Part shown: in pieces, positions 1 to 7,640 of the stretch
How the letters are laid out: each line of letters starts with the position of its first letter
Position numbering within the stretch: the stretch's first letter is position 1
Source of the DNA: Desulfobacterales bacterium
Lineage (GTDB): Bacteria; Desulfobacterota; Desulfobacteria; Desulfobacterales; C00003060
Length of the DNA: 28,616 nt
Direction of reading: 5' to 3'
Assembly: GCA_030616425.1 (NCBI GenBank)
Contig: JAUWXJ010000005.1
Location: 1 to 28,616, forward strand
Notes under the pieces: generated by a model
Database searches by the model: none
Told to the model about the DNA's origin: nothing
What the model saw: the letters and a program-made list of their open reading frames with translations, nothing else
Program-made: the position numbers and the translations under genes

Positions 1-496
1 CAGTAAGAAGCCCCAAGGCCTTAACAGTTTCGTAAAAAGTATTGGTTAGCGCCGTTGTCCTTTCACTAACCTCCTTTTCAAGGGTTTCGTTCCGGGCAAT
101 TCTTTCCAATATCAGCTCATGTCTGTCAGCACACCGGCCGATTGTATGAATGAGAAGTTCGCTATTAAACGGTTTCGTAAGATAATCGCATGCACCCAAC
201 CGCAGCGCTTTTATCACATCGCGGGTGGTTCCAACTCCGGAAAACACAATCACCTGGGTGATGGGAGAAACCTCTTTGATGGTTTCCAAAATTTCAATGC
301 CGGACATCTCCGGCATATTGATATCTGTAAGGATGATTCTAGGGGCTTCCCTCTCGAACAGCTCCATCCCCTGTTCGCCATCTGAAGCAGGGTGTACATC
401 AAATCCACGCTCCTTCAAAACCTCACAGACCAGATCAAGTTCTTCTTGGTCATCATCAATAACCAGAACCTTAATATTTCGATAATCGCTAATTAT
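1..496 (-). CDS. Response regulator, receiver domain, C-terminus beyond window
   Basis: The visible 165 residues start with a CheY-like receiver domain: the acidic pair in VLVIDDDQ, the phospho-acceptor Asp in ILTDINMPEMSG, and the conserved Lys in DYLTKPF. A charged linker (RNETLEKEVSERT) follows, then TFYETVKALGLLT, which resembles the lead-in to an HD-GYP domain. A c-di-GMP phosphodiesterase output is therefore my inference; the domain itself lies outside the window. The start is odd. The frame has no ATG, GTG or TTG between the upstream in-frame stop and the first beta strand. A strong GGGAGG lies just ahead of ATA (496-494) and ATT (493-491), so a rare AUA/AUU start, or an ATG-to-ATA change, is the simplest reading. 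The RHH gene lies 77 bases upstream on the same strand. Receiver identity is very secure; the output domain is not. Confidence 0.85.
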   Translation of the reverse strand, partial: MISDYRNIKVLVIDDDQEELDLVCEVLKERGFDVHPASDGEQGMELFEREAPRIILTDINMPEMSGIEILETIKEVSPITQVIVFSGVGTTRDVIKALRLGACDYLTKPFNSELLIHTIGRCADRHELILERIARNETLEKEVSERTTALTNTFYETVKALGLLT

Positions 497-534
497 GGGA
501 CCTCCCTTTTTGTCTCTTGCCTATTTAAGATCAT
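493..534 (-). other. Possible 13-codon leader ORF overlapping the response regulator start
   Basis: An ATG on the minus strand at 534 opens a 13-codon frame whose TAA stop (495-493) overlaps the proposed ATA/ATT start of the response regulator. The GGGAGG at about 501-506 lies inside this short frame. The arrangement would suit translational coupling, but the short ORF has no clear ribosome binding site of its own, so it may be chance. Confidence 0.25.
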
Positions 535-573
535 TTTCGCTATTAAAACAACATATAAATTGAACTGATACTC

Positions 574-912
574 TTATTCAGTCGGTTCGTTGTACCAGTT
601 CTGAATCCATTTAGGGAGCGCCTTGAATTCGTCCCCCTTCAATCCACCCAGTTCCCCCCTGAGCTGAACTATCTGGCCCTCTTTTGAATCAGGTCTTAAT
701 TGAAGGCCGATCTCCTGGGAAATTGCTTGTACCAGGAGGGAGTCACTCTCATAAAAGGTAGGAGATGGATTTTCCTTGAAATAATCGAGCACAATCTTTC
801 TGACCATATAGCTCACCGGCCGGTCATCCCTCTCACCCTGCTCCTTCAATTCATCTATAATCTCCGGGGGTAGCCTCACCGGCACAACTTCCATCCTCCT
901 TTTTTTTGCCAT
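574..912 (-). CDS. Ribbon-helix-helix (CopG/Arc-like) DNA-binding protein, probable autorepressor
   Basis: This is a 112-residue protein. Residues 6-50 fit a ribbon-helix-helix fold: a short strand (RMEVVPVRLPPEI) then two helices (IIDELKEQGERDD and SYMVRKIVLDYF). Such proteins bind DNA as dimers through the strand. The C-terminal half (SKEGQIVQLRGELGGLKGD and on) is not a domain I recognise. The ATG at 912 is chosen because AGGAG lies seven bases upstream; an in-frame start at 957 would fall inside the promoter. The promoter carries an operator over its -10, and a second copy lies further upstream, which points to autorepression. No toxin or partner gene is adjacent, so an orphan antitoxin is possible but unsupported. 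Confidence 0.75.
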   Translation of the reverse strand: MAKKRRMEVVPVRLPPEIIDELKEQGERDDRPVSYMVRKIVLDYFKENPSPTFYESDSLLVQAISQEIGLQLRPDSKEGQIVQLRGELGGLKGDEFKALPKWIQNWYNEPTE

Positions 913-936
913 GGCTGAACTCCTATTTATAATGTT

Positions 937-951
937 GTATACACTGTATAC
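937..951. promoter_or_regulatory. Operator copy 1, GTATAC-N3-GTATAC
   Basis: GTATACACTGTATAC is a near-perfect palindrome with a 3-base centre. It overlaps the -10 of the RHH gene. Its exact reverse complement occurs again at 1001-1015. Confidence 0.65.
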
Positions 952-973
952 ATACAAACAATGTCTTTGTCAA
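945..973 (-). promoter_or_regulatory. Sigma70-type promoter of the RHH gene
   Basis: On the minus strand TTGACA (973-968) is followed after 17 bases by TATACA (950-945). The -10 lies inside the first palindromic operator, so a bound repressor would block polymerase directly. Confidence 0.7.
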
Positions 974-1000
974 GAGGAAAGTCCCTGTTTATATGCCTTG

Positions 1001-1015
1001 GTATACAGTGTATAC
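1001..1015. promoter_or_regulatory. Operator copy 2, reverse complement of copy 1
   Basis: GTATACAGTGTATAC lies 64 bases from copy 1 (start to start), close to six helical turns, and upstream of the -35. The spacing would allow repressor dimers on one DNA face or a small loop. Confidence 0.6.
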
Positions 1016-1068
1016 ACATATAGGCTTAGAATATCTTTTATCCTAACGGAACGTGAAAAAGGAGCGGG

Positions 1069-1097
1069 CACGGTCCGCCGCAGGCGGACTAACCGTG
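1069..1097 (-). terminator. Strong GC hairpin at the end of radC
   Basis: The stem pairs GTCCGCC with GGCGGAC around a three-base loop, extended by CACGG/CCGTG. It overlaps the radC stop codon. On the minus strand a run of five T follows only after an eight-base gap, so it is a weak candidate for an intrinsic terminator and could equally be a dispersed palindrome. Confidence 0.4.
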
Positions 1098-1823
1098 TGA
1101 TCGGATTCGATCCTCGTACTCGCGGTTCATCTCCGCGATGTGGCCGTGATCTGCGAAACTGAAATATGTGTTCTCGCCGATGATCAGGTGCTCGTGCACT
1201 GTGATTCCCATGACCCGGCAGGCATGAATCAACACGCGGGTAATGAGCCTATCGTCACGGGAGGGCTTTGGCTCCCCTGACGGGTGGTTGTGTACCAGGA
1301 AAAGGCCGGCTGCATGATACCTGAGCGCGCTCTGTACGACCTCCCTCGGGTAAATGCTGCTCGCTGTCAGGGTACCCTCAAAGAGGTCTTCTATTGCAAT
1401 AATCCTGTTTTGGGCATCCAGGAAGACGGCTTTGAAGACCTCGCGTTTCTTGTCTCGAAGGGAGTAGTAGAGGTAATCGAAAAGCTCCTTGGAGGACCGG
1501 ATCGGATCCTTTCTGATCAGTTTCTTCTGAAGAAAGCGCTCGGCAACAGCCTGGATAAGCTTAATCCCAAAGATGTTCTTGGGACCGAGCCCCTTGATCT
1601 CCTGGAGTTCCTCAGGCAAGGCTTCAAGGACTCCCTGCAAGGTCTTAAAGCGCTTCAACGCCGCCTTGGCCTGGTCTTTACAGTCCTTTCTGGGGGTTCC
1701 CAAGGTGAGGAGCAGCTCTATGACCTCGTAGTCGTGGAATCCATCCAGTCCGGAGGCGAGAAATTTTTCCCTGAGTCGCTTTCGGTGCCCTTCGCCTTTG
1801 TGAGGTTTTTTTCGGTCAGGCAT
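1089..1823 (-). CDS. radC: RadC family JAB/MPN-domain protein
   Basis: This is a 244-residue protein of usual RadC length. An N-terminal helix-hairpin-helix region (YEVIELLLTLG, then ELQEIKGLGPKNIFGIKL) precedes the JAB/MPN metalloprotease-like domain. The metal-site signature is complete: the Glu of IAIEDLFEGT and HNHPSGEPKPSRDD, giving HxHPSG with a distal Asp, plus ITVHEHLIIG. The molecular role of RadC is not settled; the old link to DNA repair in E. coli was later attributed to recG, and some homologues act in transformation. It lies 39 bases after gpsA on the same strand and is probably co-transcribed with it. GAGG is unusually close to the ATG (three bases). Confidence 0.93.
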   Translation of the reverse strand: MPDRKKPHKGEGHRKRLREKFLASGLDGFHDYEVIELLLTLGTPRKDCKDQAKAALKRFKTLQGVLEALPEELQEIKGLGPKNIFGIKLIQAVAERFLQKKLIRKDPIRSSKELFDYLYYSLRDKKREVFKAVFLDAQNRIIAIEDLFEGTLTASSIYPREVVQSALRYHAAGLFLVHNHPSGEPKPSRDDRLITRVLIHACRVMGITVHEHLIIGENTYFSFADHGHIAEMNREYEDRIRSHG

Positions 1824-1862
1824 ATGCCTCGCGTATCAATCAAAAATCGTCAATACCGAGCT

Positions 1863-2870
1863 TCACTCCTCATCGTGCTCGTGCTTCAGGTCCCTACTCA
1901 TAAGGGTTTGAAGTGCCTCCTTTGGATCAAGATCTTCGTACAACATACGATAGACCTGTTCTATGATCGGCATCTCCACCCCCATTTTTTGGGACATATT
2001 GTAAACCGACCTTGTGGTCCTAACACCTTCAGCCACCATGTGCATATCAGAGAGGATCGCATCAATCTTCATCCCTTGTCCGATCTTGTAACCAACATTC
2101 CAGTTGCGGCTCAGCTTTCCAGTGCAGGTCAGGACCAGGTCACCGATTCCTGCCAGGCCCATAAATGTCCTTGGATCAGCCCCAAGCCTTATCCCGAGAC
2201 GCTGAATCTCGGTTATCCCTCTGGTGATAAGCGCTGCCCTGGAATTATATCCGAGACCAAGACCATCTACAATCCCTGCTCCAATGGCGATCACGTTTTT
2301 CAGGGCGCCGCCCACCTCCACACCGCGCACGTCATGGCTGGTATATACACGAAAGTATTCGGTGGCAAAGATATTCTGTACGGCTCTGGCTACCTCTGGG
2401 TCAAAGGCTGCAACAGTGACAGCAGTTGGAATTTTTTTGGCCACTTCCTTGGCAAAACTTGGGCCGGAGAGAACTGCAATCCTGGAATGAAGCCTCGGGG
2501 GAAAAAGCTGTTCCAAGATGCCTGATGCGGTCAGGTGTGTTTTGTTTTCGATCCCTTTGGTGGCACTGACAATGAGGGTTTTCTCTGCAGGGTGCTGCAC
2601 CATCCGTGCAGCTACAGACCGAAAGACATGTGAGGGAACCACAAAGAGCAACATATCTTTGTTTGCAGCCACCTCATCAAGATCGTTTGAGGGCCGAATC
2701 TTCTGAGAAAGTGGAACCCCTGGCAGAAAGAGCTTGTTTTCCCGGCCTTCAAGTATGTCTGCACAGACCTCTTTTTCAAACACCCACAGGGCAACATCGA
2801 GCCCCTTATTCGCCAGTAGGTTGGCCAGCGCCGTCCCCCATGCACCGGCACCAATGACGCCGATCTTCAT
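1863..2870 (-). CDS. gpsA: Glycerol-3-phosphate dehydrogenase [NAD(P)+]
   Basis: This cytosolic enzyme reduces dihydroxyacetone phosphate to sn-glycerol 3-phosphate, the backbone for phospholipids. At 335 residues it has the expected length. The N-terminal Rossmann signature is MKIGVIGAGAWGTALA. The active-site region reads GVEVGGALKNVIAIGAGI, with the catalytic Lys in ALKN, and GLAGIGDLVLTCTG is also typical. A strong GGGGGAG ends five bases before the ATG. It sits between gyrA (91 bases upstream) and radC (39 bases downstream) on one strand, consistent with one transcription unit. Together with psd and pssA at the far end of the window it serves phospholipid synthesis, though the loci are not linked. 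Confidence 0.97.
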   Translation of the reverse strand: MKIGVIGAGAWGTALANLLANKGLDVALWVFEKEVCADILEGRENKLFLPGVPLSQKIRPSNDLDEVAANKDMLLFVVPSHVFRSVAARMVQHPAEKTLIVSATKGIENKTHLTASGILEQLFPPRLHSRIAVLSGPSFAKEVAKKIPTAVTVAAFDPEVARAVQNIFATEYFRVYTSHDVRGVEVGGALKNVIAIGAGIVDGLGLGYNSRAALITRGITEIQRLGIRLGADPRTFMGLAGIGDLVLTCTGKLSRNWNVGYKIGQGMKIDAILSDMHMVAEGVRTTRSVYNMSQKMGVEMPIIEQVYRMLYEDLDPKEALQTLMSRDLKHEHDEE

Positions 2871-2961
2871 ACCTGCTCCCCCTGCAAGCCATGAATCGCT
2901 ATTGGTGAACTGACGGCTGAATTCTTACAATCAAAAATCCGCAATCCAAAACCGAAAATCG

Positions 2962-5394
2962 TCATAAAACATCCTTTTCTGCCAGGCGGGCGGCACTGAC
3001 CACCCGTTCCCCTGATTTCATCACGATCAACCGCACCCCTTGGGTGTTTCGTCCGATCACAGAGATATCCTTTACAGGCATTCGGATGATCTTGCCACTA
3101 TCGGTCATCAGCATGAGGTCCTCCTCGTCTGTGACCAGAACAATGGCAACCACCATCCCGTTTCGCTCCGTAGTCTTGATGTTGATCACGCCCTTGCCAC
3201 CGCGCTTTCGTAAAGGATACTCATCAATGGAGGTTCGTTTGCCATATCCATTTTCCGTGACCGCCGTTAGTGTCCTCCCGTCGGTGAGCACCTCCATTCC
3301 CACGATATAATCATCTTCGGCAAGGTTCATACCACGGACCCCTCGGCTAACTCTGCCCGTGGGCCGCACATTCGATTCATGAAACCGGATCGACTTTCCA
3401 TGCCTTGATGCAAGGAATACATTTTGTGTGCCGTCGGTTATACGGGCGGCGATGAGCTCATCGCCCGCGACAAGATTCAAGGCAATGATCCCGCCTTGCC
3501 TGGGGCGGCTGTAAGCCATAATGTCTGTCTTTTTTACCATGCCCCCCTTGGTCGCCGTGATAATGGCGTGGCCAGGCTCAAAGGACCGCACGGCAAGCAC
3601 GGTAGCCAGCTTTTCTCCCTTCCCAAGGGCAAGGAGGTTGACAATCGCTTTCCCGCGTGCCAGCCGGCCAGCTTTGGGCAGCTCGTGGACTTTGCGCCAG
3701 TGCACACGCCCCAGATTAGTAAAAAAGAGAAATGTGTCATGGGTGGAGGCCACAAACAACTGCTCTACAAAGTCTTCTTCTTTGGTGCCCATGCCGGTTT
3801 TTCCTTTACCTCCCCGGTGCTGGCTGTTGTACAGGGTTATCGGATTCCGCTTGATGTAGCCAGCATGCGACACCGTGACCACCATGTCCTCTTCAACAAT
3901 CATGTCTTCTATGGTGATAGCCTCGGCCTCCTCTACGATCTCTGTGCGGCGTTCATCCCCATAGCGCTCTTTGAGGTCCTTGAGTTCCTCCTTGATGATA
4001 TTCAGCACCAAGCGCTCACTCGCCAGGATTTCCTGATACCGGGCAATCGCCTGTATGGTCTCCTGATATTCCTCTACAATCTTGTCGCGCTCCAAGCCGG
4101 TCAAACGCTGCAGTCGCATATCCAAGATGGCCTGGGCCTGGATTTCGGTTAGTTCAAATTGTGAAATCAGACGCCCCTTGGCCTCAGCCGGCGTCTTTGA
4201 GGAGCGTATGGTAGCAACTACAGCGTCAATATGATCAAGGGCTATCTTGAGCCCTTCCAAAACATGGGCACGGGCCTCAGCCTTTGCAAGGTCAAAACGG
4301 GTGCGGCGGATAATGACATCCTTTCTGTGCTCAACAAAGTAGCTGAGGGCCTCCTTTATGGAAAGGATCTGAGGCCGCTTATCGACTATGGCGAGCAGGA
4401 TGATACCAAATGTGGACTCCATCTGGGTATGGGCATGAAGCTGGTTCATGACCACGCCCGCGATTTCGTCCTTTTTGAGGGCAATCACAATCCGCATCCC
4501 CTCTCGGTCTGACTCATCCCGGACATATTGAATCCCATCTATCCGTTTCTCCCTCACCAGCCCCGAGATATTTTCAACCAATCGAGCCTTGTTTACCTGA
4601 TAAGGGATCTGGGTCACTATGATGCTCTCGCGCCCGGTCCTGCGGTCCTTTTCGATAATGGCATGGGCCCTGACTTTGATGATCCCTCGCCCTGTCTTGT
4701 AGGCGTCCTCGATACCCTTGCGGCCATGAATGATTCCTGAGGTGGGAAAATCGGGGCCGGGCAAATAGGTCATCAGCTCTTCCCAAGAGATGTCCGCATT
4801 GTCAATCAGAGCGATTGTGGCATCAATTACCTCACTCAGGTTGTGCGGGGGGATATTGGTTGCCATCCCTACGGCGATCCCCGAAGAACCATTTATCAAG
4901 AGGCTCGGGATCTTTGCCGGGAGAACAGAAGGCTCTATCAGGGTCTCATCATAGTTGGGGGCAAAATCGACTGTTTCTTTGTCAAGGTCTTCAAGCATCT
5001 CATGGGCCAGACGCATCAGCCTGACCTCGGTATACCGCATGGCAGCGGCTGCATCGCCATCCACCGAGCCAAAATTCCCCTGACCATTAACCAGCGGATA
5101 TCGCAAAGAAAAGTTCTGAGCCATCCGGACGATGGTATCGTAGACCGCTGTGTCACCGTGGGGGTGGTATTTACCGATTACATCCCCCACAACGCGGGCT
5201 GACTTCTTATACGGTTTGTTCCAGTCGTTCTTAAGCTCGCGCATCGCATATAGAATGCGACGGTGAACGGGCTTCAGGCCATCTCGAACATCGGGCAGGG
5301 CGCGGCCAATGATTACGCTCATGGCATAGTCCAGATACGAGCGCTTCATCTCCTCTTCAATCTTGACCTCTATCTGTTTATCCAATCTGTTCAT
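2962..5394 (-). CDS. gyrA: DNA gyrase subunit A
   Basis: GyrA is the breakage-reunion subunit of the A2B2 gyrase that introduces negative supercoils using ATP. About 810 residues, normal length. The catalytic Tyr is in AAMRYTEVR near residue 121. The quinolone-resistance region reads KYHPHGDTAVYDT, with Thr at the place of E. coli Ser83 and Asp at the place of Asp87. The C-terminal beta-pinwheel carries the GyrA box QHRGGKGK, which separates it from ParC. A TTG directly precedes the ATG at 5394; I prefer the ATG because its spacing from GAG is better, leaving 5397 as the alternative. gyrB is not adjacent upstream. A good promoter and a roughly 200-base leader precede the gene. Confidence 0.97.
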   Translation of the reverse strand: MNRLDKQIEVKIEEEMKRSYLDYAMSVIIGRALPDVRDGLKPVHRRILYAMRELKNDWNKPYKKSARVVGDVIGKYHPHGDTAVYDTIVRMAQNFSLRYPLVNGQGNFGSVDGDAAAAMRYTEVRLMRLAHEMLEDLDKETVDFAPNYDETLIEPSVLPAKIPSLLINGSSGIAVGMATNIPPHNLSEVIDATIALIDNADISWEELMTYLPGPDFPTSGIIHGRKGIEDAYKTGRGIIKVRAHAIIEKDRRTGRESIIVTQIPYQVNKARLVENISGLVREKRIDGIQYVRDESDREGMRIVIALKKDEIAGVVMNQLHAHTQMESTFGIILLAIVDKRPQILSIKEALSYFVEHRKDVIIRRTRFDLAKAEARAHVLEGLKIALDHIDAVVATIRSSKTPAEAKGRLISQFELTEIQAQAILDMRLQRLTGLERDKIVEEYQETIQAIARYQEILASERLVLNIIKEELKDLKERYGDERRTEIVEEAEAITIEDMIVEEDMVVTVSHAGYIKRNPITLYNSQHRGGKGKTGMGTKEEDFVEQLFVASTHDTFLFFTNLGRVHWRKVHELPKAGRLARGKAIVNLLALGKGEKLATVLAVRSFEPGHAIITATKGGMVKKTDIMAYSRPRQGGIIALNLVAGDELIAARITDGTQNVFLASRHGKSIRFHESNVRPTGRVSRGVRGMNLAEDDYIVGMEVLTDGRTLTAVTENGYGKRTSIDEYPLRKRGGKGVINIKTTERNGMVVAIVLVTDEEDLMLMTDSGKIIRMPVKDISVIGRNTQGVRLIVMKSGERVVSAARLAEKDVL

Positions 5395-5555
5395 CAAGAA
5401 TCTCGTTTGCTCCTTTGCGTCTTCAGAGATGTAGGAGAAGGGACCTGGCTGGCTGGGAATGTTTCCTGGAAGTCGTTACTGCATGCCTGGGCAAACACAA
5501 GGGCCCTGGAGCTGACACTGCATGTTATCCAGCATATTTGACTCGGCAAAAAGAC

Positions 5556-5600
5556 GATCTGCGCTAGGTCTCTCCAAAAAAAAAGCCGGACAAGCAGATC
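5556..5600 (-). other. Stem-loop at the predicted 5' end of the gyrA transcript
   Basis: GATCTGC (5600-5594 on minus) can pair with GCAGATC (5562-5556). The predicted transcription start for the promoter at 5607-5635 falls at about 5600, so the stem would begin at the mRNA 5' end. The loop holds nine consecutive U residues. A role in stability or control is inference. Confidence 0.35.
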
Positions 5601-5606
5601 CTGGCA

Positions 5607-5635
5607 ATACTAAAAACTCGCCACCGGTTAGTCAA
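5607..5635 (-). promoter_or_regulatory. Sigma70-type promoter for gyrA
   Basis: TTGACT (5635-5630) and TAGTAT (5612-5607) on the minus strand are separated by exactly 17 bases. It lies about 210 bases before the gyrA start and is the best promoter in that interval. Confidence 0.6.
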
Positions 5636-5670
5636 GAATTAAAATGGTGGGAATACCACTTTCGGAAGGC

Positions 5671-5871
5671 TTAGGCGGCTGTCGGGAAGATAACGTTCTC
5701 CTGTGACAAAGAAGCCGCATCAGATCCCTTGACTGTCTCATCCGCCGGACGGCTTCTTATATAGTCCTGAAAGGTTTGGCAGGTATCAATGTCATTACAT
5801 CTATGCTGGCATATTTTCACATGAATCCTTGGCTGATTTGCCTTTTTTTCGCAAATAATATAGTTCTCCAT
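5671..5871 (-). CDS. 66-residue protein with four cysteines, probable metal-binding mini-protein
   Basis: The protein has Cys at 7, 21, 25 and 31, the last three in CQHRCNDIDTC. A four-Cys set of this spacing suggests one Zn or Fe site. I do not know its function. It is likely real: AGAGGTGG lies four bases before the ATG at 5871, and a clear promoter (TTGACA, 17 bases, TATTAA) lies about 70 bases upstream. The leader is very AT-rich and carries three TTAAGT/ACTTAA motifs, so expression is probably controlled. The C-terminal half (IRSRPADETVKGSDAA) looks flexible. It stands alone between gyrA and a gene-poor region. Confidence 0.6.
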   Translation of the reverse strand: MENYIICEKKANQPRIHVKICQHRCNDIDTCQTFQDYIRSRPADETVKGSDAASLSQENVIFPTAA

Positions 5872-5915
5872 CTATCCACCTCTTTCTGCACATATATTAA
5901 ATATAATTAAATAAG

Positions 5916-5942
5916 ACTTAAATATATTTTAAGTAAACTTAA
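5916..5942. promoter_or_regulatory. TTAAGT/ACTTAA operator-like cluster
   Basis: On the plus strand ACTTAA (5916), TTAAGT (5929) and ACTTAA (5937) make two overlapping inverted repeats. The last overlaps the -10 of the four-Cys gene and the others cover its expected start site. This placement suits a repressor. I cannot name the regulator. Confidence 0.5.
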
Positions 5943-5967
5943 TATCATTTTATATGTAACTTGTCAA
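5939..5967 (-). promoter_or_regulatory. Sigma70-type promoter of the four-Cys gene
   Basis: TTGACA (5967-5962) and TATTAA (5944-5939) on the minus strand are spaced by 17 bases. The -10 overlaps an inverted repeat. Confidence 0.6.
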
Positions 5968-6204
5968 GAAAAAAATGCTATTTTTCAGTTTTCTGCCCTG
6001 GATCTGATTTAGCCTTTATTTCCAATCTTAGGACAGATGGTTGAGTTGCAGATAACGTGCCACTATGCGTCTTAACCTATTTATAATATGGCAAAAACAT
6101 CGAAATATCAACTTCCTTTTGCTATTGGCGGCGTTTCTTGGAAAGCCTGGGTTACGGACAGTTATTAAAACCCTTGTCAAACTCGTAACTTGTGATAATT
6201 ATTT

Positions 6205-6317
6205 GACCGGCCTGCTCCCCGCAAGCCCCGTCCGGAAGGGCGGGGTCGAGGGGAGCTATATAAGAAATGTTTTTCTTCCTTACCGGGAAGCCCCGTGCGG
6301 AAGCACGGTGAGGCTTC
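6205..6317 (+). repeat. Two-hairpin palindromic repeat, copy 1
   Basis: This 113-bp element starts GACCGGCC and ends GGCTTC. Hairpin 1 nests an outer CTCCCC/GGGGAG stem on an inner CCCCG-CC/GG-CGGGG stem closed by a GGAA loop. A spacer containing TTCTTCCTTACCGG leads to hairpin 2, GAAGCC with CCGTGC-GGAA-GCACGG and GGCTTC. The same element occurs in reverse at 21833-21944 and a diverged copy at 22601-22707. There is no coding capacity for a transposase, so it is a non-autonomous element. Confidence 0.8.
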
Positions 6318-6434
6318 ACACGGAAATACCGGGAAGCATCCAGCAAATATGACAACGCAATGAGCTGATGCGAAGAGTTTTCCGGACTTGGCCCTCTATC
6401 ATAAGGCGTGATTGTGACGGAAGGACTACGGGGT

Positions 6435-7634
6435 ATGAAGACACATTATAAGTTTAACCGACTCGAGCTGGCAGGATCCTTGGGAGACCTCGGAACACTC
6501 CTTCCCCTGGCCATAGGGATGATCATGATCAACGGGCTGAGCCCTTCGGGCCTATTTTTTACTATAGGTCTTTTTTATATCTTTTCGGGATTATACTACG
6601 GCGTAACCGTTCCGGTCCAGCCGATGAAGGTCATCGGGGCCTATGCCATCGCAACCGGAATGAGTGCCTCCCAGATTACAGCTTCAGGGGCCTTGATTGC
6701 CTTGTTTCTCTTGGTCATCGGCGGTTCCGGCGTTATCACAATCATCGGCAAATATACCCCCAAAGCGGTGGTCAGAGGAGTCCAGGTATCCACAGGGACC
6801 TTGTTAATGGCCCAGGGGGTTAAGTTCATGGCAGGCACCTCAAAGTTTCAGGTCCTACAACAGACAGCTGAGCCCTACCTGACAGTGCAGAGCATAGGAC
6901 CGCTCCCGATTGGTATCGTAATCGGGATAATCGGTGGAATCTTGACCTTGCTGCTGCTGGACAACAGAAAGCTCCCAGCCGGACTCCTTGTAGTTTTGGG
7001 AGGTCTCGGCCTCGGCTTGGCCTTTGGCACCCACCAAGGGTTTGACAAGCTCAGGCTCGGCATCTACATCCCTGAAATCTTGCCCTTTGGAATACCTACT
7101 GCTGCTGATTTCACGCTCGCCCTGCTTATACTAGTGCTGCCGCAAATCCCAATGACATTGGGAAATGCGGTGATCGCCAATGCCGATCTATCAAGGGAGT
7201 ATTTTGGCGAGGACTCAAAAAGGGTTACCTACCGGGCCTTATGTATCAGCATGGGCCTGGTAAACCTTTTCAGCTTTTTCGTGGGCGGCATACCACTGTG
7301 CCACGGTGCAGGAGGGTTGGCGGCTCATTATCGATTCGGAGCGCGCACTGCCGGGTCGAATCTTATGATAGGGGCTATTTTTCTCATCTTGGCTATCTCC
7401 CTTGGGATGCACGTCCTTGCGGTTGTGTACCTTGTCCCTATGTCTGTCTTGGGAGTTCTGCTGATTTTCGCTGGAAGCCAGCTCGCATTGACCATTATCG
7501 ATATGAGAGAACGAAAGGATCTCTTTGTTGTTCTAGTGATGTTGGGAATAACCCTTGCCTCAAATCTCGCTATAGGCTTTGTGCTGGGTATCGCCATAGC
7601 TTACGCATTGAAGTCCGAGAAGCTAACCGTTTAG
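6435..7634 (+). CDS. Putative sulfate/molybdate transporter, MOT1-like
   Basis: This is a 399-residue integral membrane protein of the MOT1 branch of the SulP superfamily. It has about ten hydrophobic segments, no STAS domain and no signal peptide. Diagnostic stretches are LAGSLGDLGTLLPLAIG near the N-terminus, VPVQPMKVIGAYAIA, and PLCHGAGGLAAHYRFGAR, the paired half-site motifs of the family. Characterised plant and algal MOT1 proteins carry molybdate with high affinity; bacterial substrates are mostly untested, so sulfate or another oxyanion is possible. The ATG at 6435 is chosen because GAAGGA precedes it by nine bases and the family motif follows at once; GTG at 6408 or 6414 would add up to nine residues. 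trmO follows 92 bases downstream across a candidate pseudoknot. Confidence 0.85.
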   Translation: MKTHYKFNRLELAGSLGDLGTLLPLAIGMIMINGLSPSGLFFTIGLFYIFSGLYYGVTVPVQPMKVIGAYAIATGMSASQITASGALIALFLLVIGGSGVITIIGKYTPKAVVRGVQVSTGTLLMAQGVKFMAGTSKFQVLQQTAEPYLTVQSIGPLPIGIVIGIIGGILTLLLLDNRKLPAGLLVVLGGLGLGLAFGTHQGFDKLRLGIYIPEILPFGIPTAADFTLALLILVLPQIPMTLGNAVIANADLSREYFGEDSKRVTYRALCISMGLVNLFSFFVGGIPLCHGAGGLAAHYRFGARTAGSNLMIGAIFLILAISLGMHVLAVVYLVPMSVLGVLLIFAGSQLALTIIDMRERKDLFVVLVMLGITLASNLAIGFVLGIAIAYALKSEKLTV

Positions 7635-7640
7635 TGTAAG

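Larger units (their letters stand above)
5872..6434. other. Gene-poor region
   Basis: No convincing gene is seen here. The left part is the AT-rich control region of the four-Cys gene. The right part holds repeat copy 1 (6205-6317). Short open frames crossing 6065-6355 look like products of the repeat and not genes. I see no recognisable riboswitch or clear promoter for the carrier gene at 6435. Confidence 0.5.

Noticed and set aside
1284..2525. Long plus-strand open frame (413 codons) over radC and gpsA
   Set aside because: It is antisense to two secure genes and shows no domain or start signal.
3424..4152. Plus-strand open frame (242 codons) inside gyrA
   Set aside because: It is antisense to conserved gyrA codons and is explained by that gene's codon bias.
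6065..6355. Two short open frames across repeat copy 1
   Set aside because: Their content is the repeat read in different frames plus random flanks. No ribosome site fits.
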